A stretch of DNA of 39,188 bases from Acidobacteriota bacterium (GCA_018268835.1 JAFDVU010000054.1:1-39188); one strand, 5' to 3'. Numbered from the stretch's first letter, positions 17,204 to 25,051 are shown. Notes: a model not told the origin generated them from the sequence alone. Numbers and translations are program-made.

Positions 17204-17896
17204 ATGAGACCAGACAAGGCAACGGTATTTTGCCTGATCGCGCTGTTCCTTCCGGGTGTGCCTGCTCGCGCTCAGGCGGATGCCAGCAAGGCAGGCGTGA
17301 TCGCAGCCCAGGCGCCGGAAGCTGAGGTCGTTCATGACGGCCATCCAACGCTTTCGACGGCGATCGGTCCCGTCGGCTACCAACCCCTGAGCGGGAATGA
17401 GCGCTGGAATCTGTATCTACGCAACGCCTTTTGGAGCCCGGGTGTGTTCTTCCGGGCGGCGGGCCCCGCACTTGGGGCGCAACTCAACAACGAGCCGCCG
17501 GCGTGGGGACAGGGCGCGGAGGGCTACAGTAAGCGGTTCGCTAACCGGTTCGGCAGATTCGCCCTAAAGGAGACATTCGAGGCCGCCGGAGCGGCGGCGC
17601 TCGGACACGAAGTACGCTACGTTCGCAGCAAGCGCACCGGTTTCCTTCCGCGTGCCGCTCACGCACTGAGCGCGAATTTCGTGACCTATGACCGGAATGG
17701 ACGACGGGCGCCGCACGTGGCTCGAGTAGGATCCGCGTTCGCTGCCGAGTTCACGGGCAATCTCTGGATGCCGGCCGGCTATGGCGACGCCTCGACGGCA
17801 TTGCGTGGCGTAGGCATGGAGTTGGGCGTGAGCAGCGGTTTCAATCTGATCCGGGAGTTCGCTCCCGAACTCAAGCGCATCTTCACACGGAAGTAG
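17204..17896 (+). CDS. Exported protein of unknown function
   Basis: The 230-residue product begins with a signal peptide (CLIALFLPGVPARAQA, cleavage near residue 24). The mature part shows the blocks GPVGYQPLSGNERWNLYLRN, PAWGQGAEGYSKRFANRFG, FEAAGAAALGHEVRYVRSKR and a Gly/Ala-rich C-terminal region ending in a basic tail. It has no metal-binding motif and no clear transmembrane helix after the signal. I recognise no named domain; similar secreted proteins appear familiar from acidobacterial genomes, but I cannot verify that. Its ribosome binding site is weak (GGTGGAAAT). It belongs to the envelope cluster by position. Confidence 0.75.
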   Translation: MRPDKATVFCLIALFLPGVPARAQADASKAGVIAAQAPEAEVVHDGHPTLSTAIGPVGYQPLSGNERWNLYLRNAFWSPGVFFRAAGPALGAQLNNEPPAWGQGAEGYSKRFANRFGRFALKETFEAAGAAALGHEVRYVRSKRTGFLPRAAHALSANFVTYDRNGRRAPHVARVGSAFAAEFTGNLWMPAGYGDASTALRGVGMELGVSSGFNLIREFAPELKRIFTRK

Positions 17897-17900
17897 GTAG

Positions 17901-18112
17901 AGTGAAGCACCCCTTGACGTAGTGCCTTCGTTGGACCTCAACAGATACGCCGGTCAGTGGCATGAAATCGCCCGTCTTCCGAACCGCTTTCAGCACTAAT
18001 TGCGCGGGCAACACTACGGCGACGTATACGCTGCGCCTGGATGGGAAGATCTCTGTCCTGAACGAGTGCCGCAAAGCCGACGGGCGCCAGAAATCGGCCG
18101 AGGGAGCGGCCC
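17901..18112 (+). pseudogene. Lipocalin (Blc-like) gene fragment
   Basis: Bacterial lipocalin signatures appear in two frames. LDLNRYAGQWHEIARLPNRF (from about 17931) ends at a TAA near 17993, and NCAGNTTATYTLRLDGK followed by LNECRKADGR continues in the next frame, so one indel separates them. The N-terminal signal/lipobox and everything after about SAEGAA, including the YWIL-type motif, are missing. An intact Blc is a 160-180 residue outer-membrane lipoprotein that binds lipids. It therefore is a remnant of an envelope-stress gene in the cluster. Confidence 0.8.
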
Positions 18113-18279
18113 TGGTTGCGACCAGCGTCGGCATCACCGCACAGGTTTTGGCGGCAAACCGACATCCCCCCGCCCGTCACGGCGCTGACTGCCTTGCCTT
18201 GCGGCGAGCTTCTGCCAGGCCGAACCCACGTAGTAGTCGCGATTCCAATCAGTCCAGGGAGCGGAGCAAGAGCAGCTGC

Positions 18280-18308
18280 GCAATACATTCGTAAACCCGA
18301 TGTATTGC
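18280..18308. promoter_or_regulatory. Perfect 9-bp inverted repeat upstream of htpX
   Basis: GCAATACAT (18280-18288) is repeated inverted at 18300-18308 with an 11-nt spacer. It lies about 95 bp before the HtpX start, in a stretch of about 290 bp between the lipocalin remnant and htpX that otherwise holds no gene. It may be an operator or a weak terminator. Confidence 0.4.
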
Positions 18309-18373
18309 TTCTGATCTATCTATACATCCTATTGGCGGCGTGCTCCGTCTTATGCAGTGAAAGGAAAATGAGC

Positions 18374-18392
18374 CCGACTCAAGGTCGGAGGA
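18374..18392 (+). promoter_or_regulatory. Hairpin overlapping the htpX ribosome binding site
   Basis: CCGAC (18374-18378) can pair with GTCGG (18384-18388), and the last two G residues belong to the Shine-Dalgarno GGAGGA (18387-18392). The short 5-bp stem would partly hide the site; opening on heating would favour translation. This is a prediction only. Confidence 0.3.
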
Positions 18393-18400
18393 CAAACAAG

Positions 18401-19270
18401 ATGAACCGATTGAAGACAATCGTTCTGATGGCATCGCTAACCGCCTTACTGATGTGGGCCGGTCAGGCGATCGGCGGGGCTGCCGGACTTTGGTTTGCGC
18501 TGGCCGTCGCCGCCGTTATGAACATTGGGGCCTACTGGTTCTCGGACAAGATCGTGCTGCGCATGCACCATGCGCAGGAAGTCACTCCGCTCCAGGCTCC
18601 CGAACTTTATGCGATGGTTCAGGACCTGGCGGTGCGTGCGAATCTTCCGATGCCGAAGGTCTATATCATTCCGGAAGAGGCGCCCAACGCCTTCGCTACA
18701 GGCCGCAACCCGCGCAACGGCGTCGTGGCGGTAACCGAAGGACTGTTGCGAATTCTCGACCGGCGCGAAGTCGCCGGCGTTATCGCGCACGAGTTAGGGC
18801 ATATCAGGCACCGCGATACCTTAATCATGGCAATCGCCGCTACCTTCGCGGGCGCGTTGAGCATGCTGGCCAACGCAGCAATGTTCGGCTCGCTGTATGG
18901 CGGGAGTCAGTCCTCGGAAGACGAAGAGGGAAGCAGCCCGCTGACCGGACTGCTGGGCGTTCTCATCGCTCCGATAGCCGCCACGCTTGTGCAGATGAGC
19001 ATATCGCGGGCTCGCGAGTTCATGGCGGACGAAGCGGCCGCGCGATTCACAGGAACACCGCTTGCCCTTGCCGGCGCGCTGCGCAAGATCGAAGCGTGGA
19101 GCCGTGAAATCCCGATGCAGGCCGGTTCCCCGGCGACGGCGCACCTGTACATCTACAACCCGTTCACCGTGGACGGCGTGGCGAGGCTGTTCAGCACTCA
19201 CCCTCCCACTGAGCAGCGGGTCGCCCGGTTGGTGGCAATGGCATCCGGCCGGCAGCCGGCGGCGGCGTGA
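18401..19270 (+). CDS. htpX: HtpX-type membrane M48 metalloprotease
   Basis: The 289-residue protein has HtpX layout: two N-terminal membrane helices (about 5-20 and 26-46), the zinc site HELGH at 130-134, two further hydrophobic segments (141-165 and 180-199) and the third ligand Glu206 in SRAREFMADEAA. The C-terminus carries LFSTHPPTEQRVARL, the usual HtpX ending. HtpX degrades misfolded or damaged inner-membrane proteins together with FtsH. The start at 18401 has GGAGGA nine bases upstream; an in-frame ATG at 18368 would add 11 residues. It heads a tight unit with the next four genes. Confidence 0.94.
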   Translation: MNRLKTIVLMASLTALLMWAGQAIGGAAGLWFALAVAAVMNIGAYWFSDKIVLRMHHAQEVTPLQAPELYAMVQDLAVRANLPMPKVYIIPEEAPNAFATGRNPRNGVVAVTEGLLRILDRREVAGVIAHELGHIRHRDTLIMAIAATFAGALSMLANAAMFGSLYGGSQSSEDEEGSSPLTGLLGVLIAPIAATLVQMSISRAREFMADEAAARFTGTPLALAGALRKIEAWSREIPMQAGSPATAHLYIYNPFTVDGVARLFSTHPPTEQRVARLVAMASGRQPAAA

Positions 19271-19279
19271 GAGTACACC

Positions 19280-19501
19280 ATGCTGACGGATATCCGCAGA
19301 ACATGCGGAATCGTGTTGATCGCGGTGGGGGTGCTGGCGATCCCGATTCCGGTGATACCGGGCATTCCACTCATTGCGGCCGGCGCGGCGATGCTCGGGA
19401 GGGATCACCCGCTGATCCGCTCCGGCCGGGCCTGGCTGGAAGACCGAGGAATTCTGACACAAGCAAGGAACAAGAATGAACTGTCCAACGTGCAAAGTTG
19501 A
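19280..19501 (+). CDS. Small membrane protein, PGPGW/DUF454-like
   Basis: A 73-residue protein with a hydrophobic hairpin: helix 10-30, the turn IPIPVIPGIPLIAAG and the segment AAMLGRDHPLIRSGRAWLEDRG. The pattern of Pro-x-Pro-x-x-Pro-Gly in a double membrane span resembles the PGPGW family of transmembrane proteins. Function is unknown. It starts 9 bp after the htpX stop, and its end overlaps the start of the zinc-ribbon gene by 26 bp, implying translational coupling. Confidence 0.65.
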   Translation: MLTDIRRTCGIVLIAVGVLAIPIPVIPGIPLIAAGAAMLGRDHPLIRSGRAWLEDRGILTQARNKNELSNVQS

Positions 19502-19724
19502 ACTCAAGATGGCGGACCGGCAGGGCGTGGAAATCGACTACTGCCCGCAGTGCCGCGGTGTCTGGCTGGACCGAGGTGAACTCGACAAGATCATCGAGCG
19601 CTCGGCGCAGACCGGCGCTCCCGTCCGCGAGGCGCAGGAAGTGTACCGGGCCGAAGAATACCGGCAACCCTATCACGGCAAAAAAAAGAAGTCGTTCTTG
19701 GGCGAAATGTTCGACTTCGACTAG
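19476..19724 (+). CDS. zf-TFIIB zinc-ribbon protein
   Basis: The 82-residue protein has the bacterial zf-TFIIB ribbon: CPTC at residues 3-6, CPQC at 23-26, followed by GVWLDRGELDKIIERS, the family's conserved helix. The C-terminal 40 residues are charged, with a KKKKSF stretch. Such proteins are small cytoplasmic zinc proteins of unknown role. RBS is AAGGAACAAG before the ATG. It overlaps the preceding gene and lies 18 bp before terC. Confidence 0.85.
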   Translation: MNCPTCKVELKMADRQGVEIDYCPQCRGVWLDRGELDKIIERSAQTGAPVREAQEVYRAEEYRQPYHGKKKKSFLGEMFDFD

Positions 19725-19742
19725 CTCAAAGGACGAGGAACG

Positions 19743-20813
19743 ATGACTTACTTCCCATTTTCGGATTACTGGTGGTTTTACCTCGGATTCGCCGGCTTCG
19801 TTATGGCGCTGCTGGCGCTGGATCTCGGCGTTTTCCACCGCAAAGCTCACGCCGTCTCGATCCGCGAGGCCAGTATCTGGAGCGTCGTTTGGATCGGCCT
19901 GGCGCTGGCCTTCAACTTCGGCTTTTACCAGTACGCCGCATGGAAGTTCGCCCGGGATCCCCGGCTTTTGCAGATTCCGGGCTTTGATCCGGAGTCGGCG
20001 TCGCGGCAGGTCGGCCTGGAATTCCTCACCGGCTACGTGGTGGAGAAGATCTTGTCGCTCGACAACATTTTCGTGTTCGTGGTCGTGTTCACGTTCTTCG
20101 CGATTCCGGCCATCTACCAGCACCGCGTGCTGTTTTACGGAATTGTCGGCGCACTCGTCTTCCGGGCCATCTTCATTGCACTGGGCTCGGCGCTGCTCCA
20201 GTATCACTGGGTGATTTTAGTCTTCGGTGGTTTGCTGATTCTGACCGGTCTGAAAATGATGTTCGCTCCGGAAAGGAAGATTGAACCGGACCGGAATCCT
20301 CTGATCCGGCTCTTCCGGCGCTTCGTGCCAGTTACACCCGAATTGCACGGGCAGCGGTTCTTCGTCCGGCTGAAAGGTGTCCTGTACGCGACGCCGTTGT
20401 TCGTGGCGCTGCTCTTCGTCGAGATCAGCGACATCATATTCGCCGTCGACTCGGTGCCGGCGATCTTCGCCCTTACGCGCGAGCCCATGATCGTATTTAC
20501 CTCGAACATCTTCGCGATGCTTGGCCTGAGGTCCCTCTATTTTCTGCTCGCCGGGGCGGTCGAACGCTTCGCCCTTTTGAAGTACGGCCTGGCGCTGGTG
20601 CTGGTGTTTGTCGGCTTGAAAATGGTCTGGCTGAATGACGCCTTCGGCGGCAAGTTCCCCATCGGCTGGTCCCTGGGAATCATCGGCGTTGTGATTGCCG
20701 CATCCATTCTCTTCTCGCTCCTGTCAAAACGGAGCAAAACAGAAAACACTCTCTGGAAGGAAAACAAAGAACATGAAGTGGTCGTGGAAGATCGGAACAC
20801 TGGCTGGAATTGA
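19743..20813 (+). CDS. TerC/Alx-family integral membrane protein
   Basis: The 356-residue protein has about nine membrane helices and the TerC signatures: FLTGYVVEKILSLDNIFVF (acidic residues in the membrane), ALLFVEISDIIFAVDSVPAIFAL and FTSNIFAMLGLRSLYFLL. TerC/Alx members export or handle manganese, and others act in tellurite resistance or in metal loading of secreted proteins. The ribosome binding site is AAAGGACGAGG. Its C-terminal tail (about residues 330-356) is charged and overlaps the start of the M50 protease gene by 41 bp, a sign of coupled translation. Confidence 0.92.
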   Translation: MTYFPFSDYWWFYLGFAGFVMALLALDLGVFHRKAHAVSIREASIWSVVWIGLALAFNFGFYQYAAWKFARDPRLLQIPGFDPESASRQVGLEFLTGYVVEKILSLDNIFVFVVVFTFFAIPAIYQHRVLFYGIVGALVFRAIFIALGSALLQYHWVILVFGGLLILTGLKMMFAPERKIEPDRNPLIRLFRRFVPVTPELHGQRFFVRLKGVLYATPLFVALLFVEISDIIFAVDSVPAIFALTREPMIVFTSNIFAMLGLRSLYFLLAGAVERFALLKYGLALVLVFVGLKMVWLNDAFGGKFPIGWSLGIIGVVIAASILFSLLSKRSKTENTLWKENKEHEVVVEDRNTGWN

Positions 20814-21906
20814 AACGCGCATACACCTCACCTTTCTCCTGCTGCTCGGCTGGGTGGGAGCGAGCCATTGGATCGCCGGCAGGAGCCTGGACGCGGCGTT
20901 GAACGGGATGGTCTTCATCCTGGCATTGTTTGGTTGCGTGCTCTTGCATGAGCTGGGTCATTCCCTGGCGGCGCGGAGATATGGTATCCCCACACGGGAC
21001 ATCACCTTGCTGCCCATCGGCGGCGTCGCGCGCCTGGAACGAATGCCGGAGAAACCTGCTCAAGAGCTTTGGGTCGCGCTGGCGGGTCCCGCGGTGAATG
21101 TCGCTATTTCCGCGGCGCTGTTCGTCTGGCTGAGCATAACCCACTCGTGGGCGCCACTGGGTCAGATGCATGTCGCCTCGGGGCCGTTTGTCGAACGACT
21201 GCTGGTTGCCAATGTCTGGCTGGCCCTATTCAACCTGATTCCGGCATTCCCCATGGATGGCGGGCGGGCATTGCGGGCCCTGCTCGCATCACGGATTGAA
21301 TACGTCAGGGCCACCCAGATTGCCGCGGGGATCGGACAGGGACTCGCGTTCGTATTCGGGTTGATCGGCCTGTTCGGCAATCCGATGCTGCTCTTCATCG
21401 CGCTCTTCGTATGGATCGGAGCGTCTCAGGAAGCCAGTGCCACTCAGATGAAGGCGGCGATGGCCGGCACCCCGATTCGGGCCGCAATGCTCACCGACTT
21501 CCGCCACCTGGACGGCCGGGACAAGCTGGCGGACGCTGTGCGGCTGATCCTGGAAGGGTCCCAGCAGGACTTTCCAGTCATGGAGGGCGGCCGCGTAGCT
21601 GGCATCTTAACTCGGACGGATTTGCTGGTGGCTCTCGCCGAGCACGGGACGGATTATCCCGTCACAGCAATCGTGCGCCGGGATTTTCTCACAACCGACT
21701 ATACCGAGATGCTGGAGATCGCTTTCCGGCGCCTCCAGGAGTGCAACTGCCACACGATGCCGGTGATTCACGAGGGACGCCTGGCGGGCCTTCTGACGAT
21801 GGACAATCTCGGCGAATACTTCCTGATCCAGGCGGCGATCAAAAAGAACGGCGGTAGTTCCGAAGCTGCGGCCGTTTTGCAGAGACACGCGGCCGGCTGG
21901 TCCTGA
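20773..21906 (+). CDS. M50 site-2-protease homologue with CBS pair
   Basis: The 377-residue protein is an intramembrane zinc protease: HELGH at 59-63 in a membrane helix, GGVARLERMP, GPAVNVAISA and the third ligand motif NLIPAFPMDGGR (Asp161). About six membrane helices span residues 15-225. Two CBS domains fill the C-terminus (about 235-300 and 300-365), with FPVMEGGRVAGILTRTDLL and TMPVIHEGRLAGLLTMDN. In the group III site-2 proteases the CBS pair senses nucleotides and gates cleavage. It may release anti-sigma factors or clear membrane proteins (inference). The ATG at 20773 is used because the family N-terminus begins IGTLAGIETRIHLT. Confidence 0.93.
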   Translation: MKWSWKIGTLAGIETRIHLTFLLLLGWVGASHWIAGRSLDAALNGMVFILALFGCVLLHELGHSLAARRYGIPTRDITLLPIGGVARLERMPEKPAQELWVALAGPAVNVAISAALFVWLSITHSWAPLGQMHVASGPFVERLLVANVWLALFNLIPAFPMDGGRALRALLASRIEYVRATQIAAGIGQGLAFVFGLIGLFGNPMLLFIALFVWIGASQEASATQMKAAMAGTPIRAAMLTDFRHLDGRDKLADAVRLILEGSQQDFPVMEGGRVAGILTRTDLLVALAEHGTDYPVTAIVRRDFLTTDYTEMLEIAFRRLQECNCHTMPVIHEGRLAGLLTMDNLGEYFLIQAAIKKNGGSSEAAAVLQRHAAGWS

Positions 21907-22039
21907 CGCGCGCCGTTTCAGGCCTCTCGCACTGCACAGATTTTGTTTTTCTCCGGGGGCTTCCGGCTGTTGAAGGAGCCGACGGTTGCCGGGGACGCTT
22001 CACAACCCGAACCCGCTCATTTCAAGTGGAGACAGAACC

Positions 22040-22606
22040 ATGATCACAGCAACGATTACCCGACGTGTGTCCATGCTAGCTGCTTTCGCGCTGATTCCTT
22101 CGGCGTTCGCGGCCAGCACAACCGTAACCGCCGAGCAACTGGAAATGGAAAAAGAAGGAGTCCAGTTGATCCGCCAAGTGGAGGAGGTAGCTCGCGACGT
22201 ACGCTACAACGCCGGCCGGCTGAATTCTTTCACCGGCAGTATGCAGGTCTCGAAGTGGACTCACGTTCACCACGTGGACCAGATCAAGTCGCTGGTGAAC
22301 GATGGCCTCCGGCCGGCTCTGACGAGGCTGGAGGAGATCCAGCCGCAGTTGCCGGATTGGAAGCAGCAGGCGATCGACAGACTGATCGAGTCGGCAAAGG
22401 CGCTGGCCGCCGATGTGAACGATGCGTTTCTGGCCAAGAATGAAGCAGGCGCCGTGCCGCCGGCAATGAATGCTGAGTACAAACGCCTCGTTACAAAAAT
22501 CTACAGCCACGCCGAAGCGTTGGTCAAGACCTCGGATGCCGCAGGCACCTACGCGGCGGCGCGGCTGAAAGCCCACGAGGCCGGCATCAAGGTGGCGAGC
22601 GAGTAG
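22040..22606 (+). CDS. Exported alpha-helical protein of unknown function
   Basis: A 188-residue protein with a signal peptide (RVSMLAAFALIPSAFAAST, cleavage near residue 23). The mature part is predicted almost wholly helical with charged heptad-like stretches (LEMEKEGVQLIRQVEEVARD, LTRLEEIQPQLPDWKQQAID) and no cysteine, resembling periplasmic helical-bundle stress proteins such as CpxP- or YfdX-like proteins in general style, but I see no named motif. The start at 22040 follows GTGGAGACAGAACC. It lies 133 bp after the M50 gene and 120 bp before the second BON gene. Confidence 0.75.
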   Translation: MITATITRRVSMLAAFALIPSAFAASTTVTAEQLEMEKEGVQLIRQVEEVARDVRYNAGRLNSFTGSMQVSKWTHVHHVDQIKSLVNDGLRPALTRLEEIQPQLPDWKQQAIDRLIESAKALAADVNDAFLAKNEAGAVPPAMNAEYKRLVTKIYSHAEALVKTSDAAGTYAAARLKAHEAGIKVASE

Positions 22607-22642
22607 CGTCAAACAACCCGCTGCCGCCGGCAACGATCTCTG

Positions 22643-22683
22643 GGGAAGCGGGTCTGTCGCAGCATCGACAGACCCGACTTCCC
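22643..22683. terminator. Long hairpin between the helical-protein gene and the second BON gene
   Basis: GGGAAGCGGGTCTGTCG (22643-22659) pairs with CGACAGACCCGACTTCCC (22666-22683) around the loop CAGCAT, a 16-bp stem with one bulge. No T-run follows on either strand, so it could be a factor-dependent terminator, an mRNA processing or stability hairpin, or a binding site. Confidence 0.55.
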
Positions 22684-22726
22684 ACGATTCGTACCTCGGC
22701 ACGCTGGGATCGAGAAGGAGCAAAAC

Positions 22727-23272
22727 ATGAATACGACCATGCGCAGAAGAGTGCTCGGTTTTGGATGCGTCGCCATGTTTGCGGCGCTCCCGATGCTCGC
22801 CCAGGAGCACAAATGGGCCGGGCGGACCCTTAACGACCTCGAGTGGCGAATCCATGAGGAACTGGCTATGGTCCCTTTCCATGGCGTTTTCGACACGCTC
22901 AAATTCGATTTGCAGAACAAGACGGTCACCCTTACCGGCCAGGTGGTGCGGGAGACGGTGAAGACGAGTGCGGAACGCGTAATCAAAAGGCTGGATGGGG
23001 TGGAAGAGGTCGTAAATCAGATTGAGGTATTGCCTTCATCGCGCCGGGATGACGCGATCCGGATGAATGTCTACCGGGCAATCTACGAAAAGCAGCCGCT
23101 GGAGATGTATGGCACACGCGCCATGCCACCGATTCACATCATCGTGAAAAACGGCTACGTCACTCTCGAAGGCGTCGTAGACTCGGACGAAGATCGCAAT
23201 TCCGCGCACGTCCGGGCGAGGAAGGTCGCCCCTCACGTGGTCAACAACCTGCGCGTTGCGCCCGAAGGGTAG
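22727..23272 (+). CDS. Exported protein with two BON domains (second paralogue)
   Basis: A 181-residue protein with signal peptide (RRVLGFGCVAMFAALPMLAQ) and the same double-BON structure as the protein at 16552: first domain about 38-105 (NKTVTLTGQVVRETVKTSAE, GVEEVVNQIEVLPSS), second about 108-178 (MPPIHIIVKNGYVTLEGVV, VVNNLRVAPEG). The two are clear paralogues with matching length and motifs (IEVLP, PPIHIIV, VTLEGVV, NNLRV). AAGGAG lies six bases before the ATG. Both probably act in the periplasm on envelope integrity. Confidence 0.9.
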   Translation: MNTTMRRRVLGFGCVAMFAALPMLAQEHKWAGRTLNDLEWRIHEELAMVPFHGVFDTLKFDLQNKTVTLTGQVVRETVKTSAERVIKRLDGVEEVVNQIEVLPSSRRDDAIRMNVYRAIYEKQPLEMYGTRAMPPIHIIVKNGYVTLEGVVDSDEDRNSAHVRARKVAPHVVNNLRVAPEG

Positions 23273-23339
23273 CCTACTCCGGCGCCGCCCGCAGAATTCA
23301 ATGTGACATATCGGTTATCCCGATGAGTCGGTTCCAAAG

Positions 23340-23355
23340 TATCTATTGGTCAAAT
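23340..23355 (+). promoter_or_regulatory. Candidate regulator box 3 (upstream of M48 gene)
   Basis: TATCTATTGGTCAAAT lies about 50 bp before the M48 gene start and shares the YATCTATTNGWCRA core with the sites near 15430 and 16448. It is a plausible site for the NhaR-type regulator and would make this gene a separate transcription unit in the same regulon. Confidence 0.45.
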
Positions 23356-23393
23356 GGATGAGGGCTGCATCATTTGTGTTGAGAGGTATTGTG

Positions 23394-24401
23394 ATGACCC
23401 GTTTGATGATTTGCACACTGGCCTTCGCCGCAGCTGTGGCGATGGCCTCGCCAGCGTCGGCTAAGGATGCGCGAAAAGACCCGGAACAGATCGGCAACCG
23501 AGATGTCGGCAAAGGGATGAACTTCTACTCGCTCGAGGATGAAATCGCCCTGGGCCGTCAGTTGGCCAGCCAGGTGGAACGTCAGGCAAAGATGGTCGAC
23601 GACCCGGTAATCTCGGAGTACGTCAACCGGATCGGACAGAACCTGGCGCGCAATTCCGATGTCAGGGTGCCGGTAACGATCAAGGTCGTCGACGACCCGC
23701 AGGTAAACGCCTTCGCGCTGCCGGGGGGCTTCGTCTTCGTCCATACCGGCCTCCTGCTCAAGGCCGATAGCGAGGCGGAGGTCGCGGGCGTCCTCGCGCA
23801 CGAACTCGCGCACGTTGCGGCCCGGCACGGGACACGTCAGGCATCTCGAGGTCAGATTGCGAACCTGGCGTCCATACCGCTCATTTTCATGGGCGGCTGG
23901 GGTGGCTATGCGGCGCGCCAGGCTGCGGGTCTGGCAGTGCCGCTGACCTTCCTGAAGTACTCCCGGAACTTCGAGCGGGAAGCCGACCTCCTGGGGCTGC
24001 AATATCTCTACAAGGCCGGCTATGACCCGGCTGCAATGGTTGACTTCTTCGAGAAACTCGAGGCGATGGAAAGAGACAAGCCGGGCACGATGGCGGAGTT
24101 GTTCCGGTCACATCCGGTGACGTCGGAGCGACTCAAGAATACACAGAAGGACATTCAGGAGTTACTCCGAGGCCAGCCCCAATACGTAGTGACGACATCG
24201 GAGTTCAACCAGGTCAGGGAAAGGCTCCGGCAGATGGTGGCCCGGCGGAAATCGGGTCCGAACGGTGAGTCGGCTCCGGTGCTGCGTCGAACGGGACAAG
24301 GCCCAGTAACAGCCGAGGTGTCCGGCACCGGCGGGCAGGGCGAGCCAGCGCAAGATGAGCGGCCGACATTGAGACGGCAGACAAGCAGCGGCGGTCTGTG
24401 A
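23394..24401 (+). CDS. Periplasmic M48 metalloprotease (BepA/LoiP/YcaL-like)
   Basis: The 335-residue protein carries a signal peptide (MTRLMICTLAFAAAVAMASP, cut near residue 23), an M48 domain with HELAH at 136-140, the third ligand in NFEREADLLGL (194-198) and the substrate-side strand VNAFALPGGFVFVHTGLL. Relatives process outer-membrane proteins and clear stalled ones. There is no TPR domain, so it is closer to LoiP/YcaL than to BepA. Residues 285-335 form a proline/glycine-rich tail. The start at 23394 gives the signal peptide and follows GAGAGG; the frame is open from 23346. Confidence 0.9.
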   Translation: MTRLMICTLAFAAAVAMASPASAKDARKDPEQIGNRDVGKGMNFYSLEDEIALGRQLASQVERQAKMVDDPVISEYVNRIGQNLARNSDVRVPVTIKVVDDPQVNAFALPGGFVFVHTGLLLKADSEAEVAGVLAHELAHVAARHGTRQASRGQIANLASIPLIFMGGWGGYAARQAAGLAVPLTFLKYSRNFEREADLLGLQYLYKAGYDPAAMVDFFEKLEAMERDKPGTMAELFRSHPVTSERLKNTQKDIQELLRGQPQYVVTTSEFNQVRERLRQMVARRKSGPNGESAPVLRRTGQGPVTAEVSGTGGQGEPAQDERPTLRRQTSSGGL

Positions 24402-24433
24402 AACACGGGATCCCGATTCAGGAGGAAGAGACC

Positions 24434-25051
24434 ATGGAAGACGCAACCAGGGACATCAGACGCAACCGTGAAGATCAGTATTTTCTGAAACAGGAACAGA
24501 TGCGGATGGAAGAGATGCGCCGTCGGTCGGAGCGGCAGGCTCAGACCGTCCGGTTGATGGAAGCGTTCGGCATCCGGGATCAGGACCTTGTTCGAGAATT
24601 GTCGGACGCCGGTTTCAACATCGACACCTTCCGGGTGCTGTATCTCGTGCCTCTGATTCAAGTCGCTTGGTCCGACGGGAACGTGAGCCCAAGCGAGCGT
24701 GACAAGGTTCTGGAAATTGCACGCCTGCACGGCGTAAAGGAGGGCGGCGCTGCTCAAGAACGCCTGCACGCATGGTTGGATAAACGTCCGTCGGATCGCT
24801 TCTTCAAAACGTGCCTACGTGGAATAAAGGCGATGATCGGAGACCGGCCGAGGTTAGAGGCGCAGTCCCTGCATCGCGACCTTGTGTGGTATTGCACTCG
24901 GATCGCATCGGCGTCGGGAGGTTTCCTCGGTTTGGGGTCGCGAATCTCTCCGGAGGAAGAAACGATGCTGAAGCAGTTGGCAGCGGAGCTGGATGCGCGA
25001 CACCACGTAGCCGTCGTCGAGGTCAGCCGGCAACTCGGCGATCTACCATGA
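24434..25051 (+). CDS. TerB-like domain protein
   Basis: The 205-residue cytoplasmic protein begins with a charged coiled-coil-like segment (1-50, rich in Arg, Glu and Met) followed by an all-helical TerB-like domain (about 65-195) with YLVPLIQVAWSDGNVSPSER and VLEIARLHGV. The acidic DGNVSPSE turn is the typical metal-binding-like motif of the TerB fold. TerB proteins partner with TerC at the membrane, which fits the terC homologue in this cluster. The ribosome binding site GGAGGAAGAG precedes the ATG, and the gene starts 32 bp after the M48 stop. Confidence 0.8.
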   Translation: MEDATRDIRRNREDQYFLKQEQMRMEEMRRRSERQAQTVRLMEAFGIRDQDLVRELSDAGFNIDTFRVLYLVPLIQVAWSDGNVSPSERDKVLEIARLHGVKEGGAAQERLHAWLDKRPSDRFFKTCLRGIKAMIGDRPRLEAQSLHRDLVWYCTRIASASGGFLGLGSRISPEEETMLKQLAAELDARHHVAVVEVSRQLGDLP

